From assembly GCF_947496075.1 (NCBI RefSeq), contig NZ_CANMBJ010000006.1, positions 543,001 to 607,000 on the forward strand: a stretch of 64,000 bases of DNA, in the 5' to 3' direction. The DNA is from an uncultured Tateyamaria sp. (lineage in GTDB: Bacteria > Pseudomonadota > Alphaproteobacteria > Rhodobacterales > Rhodobacteraceae). The notes beneath the pieces were generated by a model. That model saw only the letters and a program-made list of their open reading frames with translations, did not search any database and was not told the DNA's origin. The position numbers were made by a program, and so were the translations under genes. Below, one piece after another: positions 17,194-24,277 of this stretch; the first letter of the stretch is position 1, and every line of letters starts with the position of its first letter.

Positions 17194-18666
17194 ATGCTGA
17201 TCTGGTTCCTTCCGCTTTTCCTGCTGTTCCTGATGATCGGCCTGCCGGTCTTCTTCGGCCTGCTCGCCGCCCCTGGCATCCTGCTGTACCTCAACGGGCA
17301 AGAGCGTGACATCACGCTGCTCTACCGGAACGTCTACAACGGCATGGACAGCTTCCCGCTCATGGCAATCCCGTTCTTCATGCTGGCGGGCGAGTTGATG
17401 AACAAGGGTGGGATCACCATCCGCCTTGTCCAGTTTTCCCAAGCGCTCATGGGCCACCTGCGCGGTGGCCTCGCGCAAGTGAACGTGCTGTCGTCCATCC
17501 TCTTCGCGGGCCTCTCCGGCTCTGCCGTGGCCGACACCTCGGCGCTTGGTTCCATGCTGGTGCCAGCGATGGAGAAAGAGGGTTATACCCGCCGCTACGC
17601 TGCAGCGATCACCGCCGCCTCATCCGTCATCGGCCCGATCATCCCGCCCTCGGGCATCATGATCATCTACGCCTATGTTATGGGCGAAAGCGTTGCGGCC
17701 CTGTTCCTCGCGGGCATCGTGCCGGGTATCCTCGTGGGTGTCGGCCTCATGGTGATGATCCGCCTCACCGCTGACCGCTACGACCTGCCCGCGGCGCACA
17801 AAGTCAAATTCGACGGCGTTGCGCTCAGCCCCATGGAACGTTGGGTGTCCTGGGCGCTGGTGCGTCTGAACATCGGCCTGCTGCTCTGGGCCTTCCTGCC
17901 CTTGGGCGAGACATCCCCGCTGATCCTCTGGGGCACCTTCGCAGGCGCGGTCGTCGTGGCCCACGCGCTGATGCTTGCGCTCCGTACCCAGGTCAGCAGC
18001 GAATTCCGCACCATCTGCAAACGCGCGATCGTGCCCTTGCAAACGCCGGTCCTAATCCTCGGCGGAATCCTCGGCGGCGTCTTCACCCCGACCGAGGCGG
18101 CAGCGGTCGCCGTGGCCTACGCCGTCTTCGTCGCCTTCTTTGTCCTGCGCACCATGCGCCTGTCGGATCTGCCCGACATCCTCAGCCGCGCGGGGCTGAC
18201 CAGCGCCGTGGTCTTGTTGCTGGTGGGGGCAGCACTTGCGTTCAAAACGGTGGTCTCGCTCAGCTACGCGCCCCAGATCCTCGCGGATTTCATTCTGACG
18301 CTGTCGGAAAACCCTCTGGTCCTGCTTTTCCTGATCAACCTGCTGTTGTTCATCGTCGGCATGTTCCTTGATGCAGGGCCCGCGATCATCATCCTTGGGC
18401 CCATCCTCGGCCCCATCTTCGTCGATCTCGGCGTCGACCCGATCCACTTTGCCATCATCATGTCGGTGAACCTGACGGTGGGGCTGGCAACGCCACCCAT
18501 GGGGCTGGTGCTTTTCGTTGCGGCGGCGGTCAGTCGGGAAAAGGTGGAAACCATCGCCAAGGCGATCCTGCCCTTCCTCGCCATCGAGATCGCAGTGATC
18601 TTCCTGATCACCTACGTGCCCGCAATATCCATGACCATTCCCCGCCTGACGGGGTTTGCAAACTAA
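17194..18666 (+). CDS. dctM: TRAP transporter large permease (DctM)
   Basis: A 490-residue, strongly hydrophobic protein with about 12-13 membrane segments. Conserved DctM features are visible: SGSAVADTSALGSMLVPAM, IGPIIPPSGIMIIYAYV and PTEAAAVAVAYA. It carries out sodium-driven uptake of the ligand delivered by the DctP protein encoded downstream. It is longer than many DctMs (about 425) because of a polar insert near residues 185-250. Gene order Q-M-P and the short gaps show one operon. Confidence 0.92.
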   Translation: MLIWFLPLFLLFLMIGLPVFFGLLAAPGILLYLNGQERDITLLYRNVYNGMDSFPLMAIPFFMLAGELMNKGGITIRLVQFSQALMGHLRGGLAQVNVLSSILFAGLSGSAVADTSALGSMLVPAMEKEGYTRRYAAAITAASSVIGPIIPPSGIMIIYAYVMGESVAALFLAGIVPGILVGVGLMVMIRLTADRYDLPAAHKVKFDGVALSPMERWVSWALVRLNIGLLLWAFLPLGETSPLILWGTFAGAVVVAHALMLALRTQVSSEFRTICKRAIVPLQTPVLILGGILGGVFTPTEAAAVAVAYAVFVAFFVLRTMRLSDLPDILSRAGLTSAVVLLLVGAALAFKTVVSLSYAPQILADFILTLSENPLVLLFLINLLLFIVGMFLDAGPAIIILGPILGPIFVDLGVDPIHFAIIMSVNLTVGLATPPMGLVLFVAAAVSREKVETIAKAILPFLAIEIAVIFLITYVPAISMTIPRLTGFAN

Positions 18667-18695
18667 TCCAGAGCTTAACGGGAGGACCTAACATA

Positions 18696-19754
18696 ATGCT
18701 CAAAACGACCCTCAAAACCCTCACAGCCGCCGCGCTTGTCGCAGGCTCGGCCATGATGGCGACAGCGCAGGATTACACGATCCGCGCCACCGCCAACTCG
18801 AATACCAATGACGAAGATTATGACGGCCTCGTCGTCTTCAAGAACTATGTCGAGGCAGCTTCAAACGGCGCCATCGCCGTGGAACTCTTCATCGGCACGC
18901 AACTCTGCTCGAACGGTGCGGAATGCCTGCAAGGCGTGGCCGACGGCTCGATCGATGTCTACATCTCCACCTCCGGCGGTGCCTCGGGCATCTTTCCTTA
19001 CGTGCAGGTGCTCGACCTGCCATACCTGATGGCCGACGACCGCATCGCGGAACACGTGCTGTCGGGTGACTTCACCCGCACCATGCGTGACATGGCGCTT
19101 GAGGATTCCGGTGGCGCGATCCGCCTGATGACCATCGGGAACACCGGCGGCTGGCGCAACTTTGCCAACACGCAACGCCGTGTGGCCGAGCCGGGCGATA
19201 TGGAAGGTCTGAAAATCCGTACCGTGGTCGCCGACCTGCCGCAAGAACTGGTCAAAGCCCTTGGCGCGTCCCCAACCCCGATCCCGTGGCCCGAGCTTTT
19301 CACCTCGTTCCAGACCGGCGTTGTCGAAGGATCCAAGAACGGCATCACCGACATCATGGGTATGAAGTTCCCCGATGCGGGCCTGCAATACGTCACCCTC
19401 GACGGCCACGCCTACATGGGTGCGCTGTGGTGGATGTCGAACGAAAACTTCCTCGCAATGCCCGAAGACATGCGCCGCGTCGTGGTTGATGGCTTCTACG
19501 CCCTGCAACAGGCGACATTCGCCTCGCCCAAGCGCAAGTCGATCCAGGCTTACGAAGAGTTTGTCGCCGGTGGCGGTGATCTCTACGTGCCAACACCTGC
19601 GCAAAAGGCTGCGTTTGCCGAAGCGTCCACACCGGTCTACGACTGGTTCAAGGACAACGTGGCCCGTGGCCCTGAAATCTTTGACGCTCTGACAGCTGCC
19701 GTTGCAGCCGCCGAAGAAGACGTGAACGCGTCGCGCGCCGCCGACCTGAACTAA
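18696..19754 (+). CDS. dctP: TRAP transporter substrate-binding protein (DctP family)
   Basis: A 352-residue periplasmic protein with a signal peptide ending near MMATAQD. The core DctP stretch MEGLKIRTV includes the arginine that normally binds a ligand carboxylate. PIPWPELFTSFQTGVVEGSK and LYVPTPAQKAAFAEAS are also typical. GGGAGGA precedes the ATG. It lies downstream of a probable sulfoquinovose desulfonation operon, so a sulfonated sugar or its glyceride is a candidate ligand. TRAP proteins normally prefer carboxylates, so this is inference. Confidence 0.9.
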   Translation: MLKTTLKTLTAAALVAGSAMMATAQDYTIRATANSNTNDEDYDGLVVFKNYVEAASNGAIAVELFIGTQLCSNGAECLQGVADGSIDVYISTSGGASGIFPYVQVLDLPYLMADDRIAEHVLSGDFTRTMRDMALEDSGGAIRLMTIGNTGGWRNFANTQRRVAEPGDMEGLKIRTVVADLPQELVKALGASPTPIPWPELFTSFQTGVVEGSKNGITDIMGMKFPDAGLQYVTLDGHAYMGALWWMSNENFLAMPEDMRRVVVDGFYALQQATFASPKRKSIQAYEEFVAGGGDLYVPTPAQKAAFAEASTPVYDWFKDNVARGPEIFDALTAAVAAAEEDVNASRAADLN

Positions 19755-19779
19755 AGCGGACCAATATCCGCGTTATCCC

Positions 19780-19806
19780 AAGGCCGTCCCATATCGGGGC
19801 GGCCTT
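19780..19806 (+). terminator. Rho-independent terminator after dctP
   Basis: AAGGCCGTCCC pairs with GGGGCGGCCTT across a 5-base loop (one G-U pair), followed by TCC and a short T-poor tail. It ends the TRAP operon and separates it from the convergent ydcF-like gene. Confidence 0.65.
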
Positions 19807-19845
19807 TCCTCGTTGGTGCATCTGAACGACAAGGAAACGGATGGG

Positions 19846-20490
19846 CTAAGGGCGCGGTTGCGGCAAGTGATCGACATAGCCAGCCGCCACAAGTGCGTCG
19901 AAGGCCTGTAGAACAGGCTCAGGAACATCCACGTGCCGTTGAAAACCCAACGTGGTGTAGGTACGCATCCGGTCCAGATCTCCAACCATTTCGCAAATCA
20001 ATGCGCGTTGATCGTGATGGGGAAGGGGTTGATCCTCAAATGCGGTGTCGGGCGCTGTGACCAAGGATTTCACCCCCGGCCACTGGTGTTCAGCCGTCGC
20101 CAGACACCGCAATTGCGTCTGCGGTTTGGTCACAAAGATCACCTGCTTTGCATCAGGGACAAGATCCGCGCAGAAACGCACATTCTCACCGATATTCGTG
20201 GCGCGGGGTTCCAGTGTGATCGCCTCTGTCGGCACGCCCAACTGATGCGCGTGATCACAGAATGCCTCTGCCTCGCTTGCCGGGAAAAGGTCGCTTGTCC
20301 AATTCCCTGATGCGCCGGTGAATATGATCCGGGGCGCAAAACCGTCCTTGAACAGTTCCGCGCAACGCGCGGCCACCCGGATGTCATAGGATCCCAATCC
20401 AATAATGACGTCCGCCGCGCTTGGTGTGCTGTTGACATGATGAAAGTGCCAGAGTGTGCGGGCGGCCTCTGGAACGTCATTTGCGGTCAT
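19846..20490 (-). CDS. YdcF family protein (DUF218)
   Basis: A 214-residue DUF218 protein: ADVIIGLGSYD, IIFTGASGNW, SEAEAF and LEPRATNIGENVRF are the family blocks. Family members are thought to bind nucleotides (S-adenosylmethionine reported for E. coli YdcF), but the reaction is unknown. There is no signal peptide, so it is probably cytoplasmic. The ATG at 20490 has AGAGGGCC upstream and was preferred to a longer frame. It is convergent with dctP and divergent from the PEP mutase family gene. Confidence 0.82.
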   Translation of the reverse strand: MTANDVPEAARTLWHFHHVNSTPSAADVIIGLGSYDIRVAARCAELFKDGFAPRIIFTGASGNWTSDLFPASEAEAFCDHAHQLGVPTEAITLEPRATNIGENVRFCADLVPDAKQVIFVTKPQTQLRCLATAEHQWPGVKSLVTAPDTAFEDQPLPHHDQRALICEMVGDLDRMRTYTTLGFQRHVDVPEPVLQAFDALVAAGYVDHLPQPRP

Positions 20491-20654
20491 CTGGCCCTCT
20501 TTGTCTGCACGGTCGACCCTCGCTGCAAGGGAATGGACATGCAAGGCGGATCGGTCCCTCAGACTTGTCCGGATGCAATACGCCAAGCCCCTCTTGCGCT
20601 TCGGTGCTGTCACGGCAAAGCTGCCGCTACCTGTCCCGAACAAAGGTCACTCCC

Positions 20655-21419
20655 ATGTCCCAAATCGACAAAGCCAACGCCTTCGCCGCCTTGCACATCC
20701 CCGGCACACCCGTCGTTATCTACAACATCTGGGACGCGGGCACGGCCAAGGCCGTGACCAAGGCGGGCGCCAAGGCCCTTGCCACCGGCAGCTGGTCCGT
20801 GGCCGAGGCGCAGGGTTACCCTGACGGCGAAAACATCCCGCTCGACGATCTGCTCGCCATCGCCACCCGCATTGTGAACAGCACGGACCTGCCGGTCAGC
20901 ATCGATTTCGAAGGAGGCTATACCGCCGACCCCGAACCGCTGGCCGCCAACATCACGGCCCTGATCGGCACGGGCGCCATCGGGCTCAACTTCGAGGATC
21001 AAGTGGTCGGCAGCTCAGACCTCTATCCCATCGACACACAAGCTGCCCGGGTCAAGGCGATCCGCGCTACGGCTGACGCAGCGGGCGTGCCGCTCTTCAT
21101 CAACGCGCGCACCGATCTGTTCTTGAAAGCCAAGCCCGACACCCACGCGACCCATCTGGTCGAGGCAAAAGAACGTGGCGCAGCCTATGCCGAGGCCGGG
21201 GCCAGCGGCTTCTTCATCCCCGGCTTGACGGACCACGGCATGATCCGTGGCATCTGCGATGCGTCATCCTTGCCAATCAACGTGATGATGCGCGGTGCCC
21301 TGAGTTCGATTGCCGAAGTCGCCGCCCTCGGCGTTGCGCGGGCCAGCTATGGCCCGGGTCCTTTCGCCCAATCCATGACGCAGGTGGCCGAAGGTTACAG
21401 CGCAGCCGCCGCCAGCTAA
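20655..21419 (+). CDS. Isocitrate lyase/PEP mutase family protein
   Basis: A 254-residue TIM-barrel enzyme of the PEP mutase/isocitrate lyase superfamily. Visible: PVVIYNIWDAGTAKAV, SIDFEGGYTADP (metal-binding acids), GLNFEDQV and INARTDLF. Members cleave or form C-C or C-P bonds next to a carboxylate (2-methylisocitrate lyase, oxaloacetate hydrolase, phosphonopyruvate hydrolase). The K-K-C-G-H loop of true isocitrate lyases is not evident, so the exact reaction is open. The start at 20655 gives normal family length; the upstream open frame is not convincing. It appears monocistronic and ends at a GTAG-footed hairpin. Confidence 0.8.
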   Translation: MSQIDKANAFAALHIPGTPVVIYNIWDAGTAKAVTKAGAKALATGSWSVAEAQGYPDGENIPLDDLLAIATRIVNSTDLPVSIDFEGGYTADPEPLAANITALIGTGAIGLNFEDQVVGSSDLYPIDTQAARVKAIRATADAAGVPLFINARTDLFLKAKPDTHATHLVEAKERGAAYAEAGASGFFIPGLTDHGMIRGICDASSLPINVMMRGALSSIAEVAALGVARASYGPGPFAQSMTQVAEGYSAAAAS

Positions 21420-21716
21420 CGGTAGGGCGGGGTTCACCCCGCCTCTCCTAACAAAAGGTAAAGCGCCGCGTTCAAACGTTAACGCCGCCCAAATCTTAAC
21501 CGGTTGTTAACGCGCAGTGGCAATGCAAAATGTGCAGTCTCGGACTGCTAATGCGCAGTTTCAGCATATGAGGCTGAAACAGGCTGGTATGACCCGCACC
21601 AAACTGTGCACTTTTTGCCGCAAAATGCGCGTTTTATCCGAATTTAACCATCGTACGCAGCGTTAACGCCACCGTACGGTGACAAGGCTTCCCAAGGCGA
21701 AAATCTGCTGCCACAC
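21420..21716. other. Intergenic region without a convincing gene
   Basis: About 300 bases between convergent genes. It holds the GTAG hairpin at its left end, a perfect 8-bp inverted repeat GTTTCAGC...GCTGAAAC (21558-21565 with 21573-21580), and several scattered GTTAAC and TGCGCAG motifs. A 32-codon ATG frame starts at 21568 but has no supporting ribosome-binding site. A small RNA cannot be excluded. Confidence 0.4.
21422..21443 (+). repeat. GTAG-footed hairpin (REP-like), possible terminator
   Basis: GTAG then GGCGGGG-TTCA-CCCCGCC, a perfect 7-bp stem directly after the stop codon of the PEP mutase family gene. It belongs to the same foot-plus-stem family as 1791-1809 and three copies near 59000. 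Confidence 0.55.
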
Positions 21717-22187
21717 TCACCGGAACGGATACATCCACACCTTGTAGTCAGCGACCAGAATATGCGCCCGATCAATCTGATCCTTGGTCATTTTCTTGAC
21801 CACCTCTTCCAGCGAAATCGCCGCGTCGGGATCGCCGCCAATCGCGGACAGGGTGTACCACATATACGCGCGCACAAGGTCCGGTGCGGGCATCCCGCGC
21901 CCAACCTCGTAGTACCATCCGACACCGGATTGCGCGCCCGGATGCCCCTTCATCGACGACCGCAAATACCACTCGAACGCCCGTTCATCATCGCGCTCGA
22001 CGCCAAGGCCCAAGGCGTACATGACACCGATCAGTTCCTCGGCATCCGCATTGCCCGACCGGGCCGCGGGCCACAGCGCATCATAGGCTGCCTTGTAGTC
22101 TCCGGCCTCCATCAGATCGCGCGCTTCCTCAATCTCGGCCAGTGCCGGGAAGGCCATAAAAACAAGGGCTATCGCAAGTTTGCGCAT
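21717..22187 (-). CDS. Sel1-repeat (TPR-like) periplasmic protein
   Basis: A 156-residue protein with a signal peptide (MRKLAIALVFMAFPALAE) and two or three Sel1-like helical repeats. ADAEELIGVMYALGLGVERD and GAQSGVGWYYEVGRGM are the recognisable pieces. Such proteins usually mediate protein-protein contacts; the partner is unknown. The ATG at 22187 has AAAGGAG upstream. Its 5' end lies directly opposite the signal-peptide region of the divergent di-heme peroxidase. Confidence 0.8.
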   Translation of the reverse strand: MRKLAIALVFMAFPALAEIEEARDLMEAGDYKAAYDALWPAARSGNADAEELIGVMYALGLGVERDDERAFEWYLRSSMKGHPGAQSGVGWYYEVGRGMPAPDLVRAYMWYTLSAIGGDPDAAISLEEVVKKMTKDQIDRAHILVADYKVWMYPFR

Positions 22188-22238
22188 GTACTTCTCCTTT
22201 GCGGCGCACCCGCCTTTGCCGACGGTGTACCACGTGCT

Positions 22239-23498
22239 TTGACCGCGGATGATTTCATCGCTGTGGACCCGGCGCAAGCCAAACTCGGCCAGCTTCTGTT
22301 CTATGATCGCATCCTGTCCGGCAACCGCAATATCGCCTGTTCCACCTGTCACCATCCCGACCTTGGCACCGGTGACGGTCTGAGCCTCGGCATCGGCGAA
22401 GGGGGCGAAGGTTTGGGCCCGCAGCGGACTGCCGGCGTGGGCGATGACCGCATCCGCAAACGCATCCCCCGCAACGCGCCCGGCCTCTGGAACCTCGGGG
22501 CCAAGGACCTGCACACCATCTTCCACGACGGACGCCTCAGCGTCGCCGACACCTATGAGAACGGATTTAACTCCCCGGCCGAGGAATGGCTGCCCGAGGG
22601 ATTGAATAACCTATTGGCAGCACAGGCAATTTTCCCGCTGGTCGCCCAGTTTGAAATGGCTGGAAACCCCAAGGAAAACGAGGTTGCTGGGGCCATCCAC
22701 CAGCGTATGGATTACGCGTGGCCCATCCTTGCAGACCGTGTGCGCCACATCCCTCCATATGCCGAAGGGTTCGCGGGGGCGTATGACCATATCAAAACGG
22801 CCAAGGACATCACCATTGCCGATATCGCGAATGCGCTCAGTGCCTTCATGACCTGGGAATGGACCAGCACGGACAGCCCCTTCGACGCCTATCTGTCGGG
22901 CGATGAAAAAGCCCTGAATACTCAACAAAAGCAGGGGCTTGAACTGTTCTATGGCAAGGCGAATTGCAGCAGTTGCCACAGTGGCCCACTGATGACTGAT
23001 CAGGCATTCCACGCCCTCGGCCTGCCGCCCTTTGGCCCTGGTCGAACCCGCCGCTTTGATCCCATGGTGCGGGATGTCGGACGCATGGGGGAAAGCGACG
23101 CGCTCGAAGATGCCTATGCCTTCAAAACACCGATGCTCCGAAACGTGGCCCTGACCGCCCCCTATGGGCACAACGGTGCATATCCGACCCTCGAAGGGAT
23201 CGTGCGGCATCATATGAACCCCTTGCAATCATTGGATAATTGGACGCCAGAGATAGCAGCTCTGCCGTCCGTTCCGTGGCTTGAGGCGATCGATTTCATG
23301 GTTTGGCAAGACAGCCGCGAAATGGCGCGTCAACGCGCGGCGGTGCAGATTGAAAATAACCTTCTTACGGACAGCGAAGTCGATCAGATCGTGGCGTTCC
23401 TACATGCCCTGACAGGTGAAACCGCAAATGACGGCAAACTGGGCGTGGCAAAGGCAGTGCCAAGCGGCCTGCCGGTTGATCCGAGAATAACGCCCTAG
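22239..23498 (+). CDS. Di-heme cytochrome c peroxidase (MauG/CcpA family), start uncertain
   Basis: A periplasmic di-heme enzyme that reduces H2O2 or oxidises protein sites. Two CXXCH heme sites are present: CSTCHHPD near the N-terminus and CSSCHSGP in the C-terminal half. LGQLLFYDRILSGNRNIAC, FHDGRL, TPMLRNVALTAPYGHNG and a distal-half methionine are typical. The position given is the first in-frame TTG (22239), but that would remove the signal peptide. The open frame continues upstream and encodes a good signal-like stretch (KFAHVLLLCGAPAFADG) with no ATG, GTG or TTG just before it. Either an unusual start is used or the 5' end is damaged. It overlaps the next, convergent gene by 4 bp. Confidence 0.8.
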   Translation: MTADDFIAVDPAQAKLGQLLFYDRILSGNRNIACSTCHHPDLGTGDGLSLGIGEGGEGLGPQRTAGVGDDRIRKRIPRNAPGLWNLGAKDLHTIFHDGRLSVADTYENGFNSPAEEWLPEGLNNLLAAQAIFPLVAQFEMAGNPKENEVAGAIHQRMDYAWPILADRVRHIPPYAEGFAGAYDHIKTAKDITIADIANALSAFMTWEWTSTDSPFDAYLSGDEKALNTQQKQGLELFYGKANCSSCHSGPLMTDQAFHALGLPPFGPGRTRRFDPMVRDVGRMGESDALEDAYAFKTPMLRNVALTAPYGHNGAYPTLEGIVRHHMNPLQSLDNWTPEIAALPSVPWLEAIDFMVWQDSREMARQRAAVQIENNLLTDSEVDQIVAFLHALTGETANDGKLGVAKAVPSGLPVDPRITP

Positions 23499-24274
23499 CG
23501 GCCCTTCCAGACCGGATCGCGTTTCTCGGCAAATGCGCGGGCACCTTCCAGTTGATCTTCGGAACGATATAGCGTCTCGACCGTGGGCAACTGGCTGTTG
23601 GTAATGCGGTTCATTGCGTCCTGAAACTTGGAGTCCTCGGCGTCCCGTACCACTTCCTTGATCGCGGCGTAGACCAACGGTGGACCCGATGCGATCAACC
23701 GGGCCAAGTCCCACGCGCGGTCCATAAGCCCCTGGACGGAAACGATTTCATTGACCAAGCCCCAGCGGTGCCCTTCCTCCGCATCGAACCAGCGCCCGGT
23801 CAGCAAAAGCTCCATCGCGATGTGGTAGGGGATGCGCTTGGGAAGTTTGATGCTGGCGGCATCGGCAACGGTGCCGGACCGGATTTCCGGCAAGGCAAAT
23901 GTCGCATGCTCGGCCGCCAGGATCATGTCTGCGCTCAATGCCAGTTCCAGCCCGCCACCACAGGCAATGCCGTTCACGGCCGCGATGACCGGTTTGTTGA
24001 GGCCGCGCAATTCCTGCAATCCGCCGAAGCCCCCGACGCCATAATCGCCATCAACAGCATCCCCGTCCGCGGCGGCCTTGAGGTCCCAGCCGGGGCAAAA
24101 GAACTTCTCGCCCGCGCCCGTTATGATGGCCACGCGCAGCTCGGGATCGTCGCGGAACGCCATAAAGGTTTCACCCATGATCCGGCTTGTGGCGAGGTCG
24201 ATGGCATTGGCCTTGGGCCGGTCCAACGTGACTTCCAGGATCGCGCCTTCGCGCCTTGTTTTTATGGGGCTCAT
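23495..24274 (-). CDS. Enoyl-CoA hydratase/isomerase family protein (CaiD-like)
   Basis: A 259-residue crotonase. Oxyanion-hole segments are around AIITGAGEKFFCPGWDLKA and GIACGGGLELALSADMI, with the acidic residue in LPEIRSGTVADA. The length and the GWDLKA block resemble crotonobetainyl-CoA hydratase more than fatty-acid hydratases. It lies three bases after the acyl-CoA ligase gene, so it acts in the same pathway: hydration of an alpha,beta-unsaturated acyl-CoA. Exact substrate is inferred from neighbours only. Confidence 0.8.
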   Translation of the reverse strand: MSPIKTRREGAILEVTLDRPKANAIDLATSRIMGETFMAFRDDPELRVAIITGAGEKFFCPGWDLKAAADGDAVDGDYGVGGFGGLQELRGLNKPVIAAVNGIACGGGLELALSADMILAAEHATFALPEIRSGTVADAASIKLPKRIPYHIAMELLLTGRWFDAEEGHRWGLVNEIVSVQGLMDRAWDLARLIASGPPLVYAAIKEVVRDAEDSKFQDAMNRITNSQLPTVETLYRSEDQLEGARAFAEKRDPVWKGR

Positions 24275-24277
24275 CGA

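Noticed and set aside
21568-21666. A 32-codon ATG frame with two cysteines spaced CXXC in the gap after the PEP mutase family gene
   Set aside because: No ribosome-binding site, very short and no recognisable homology; left as intergenic.
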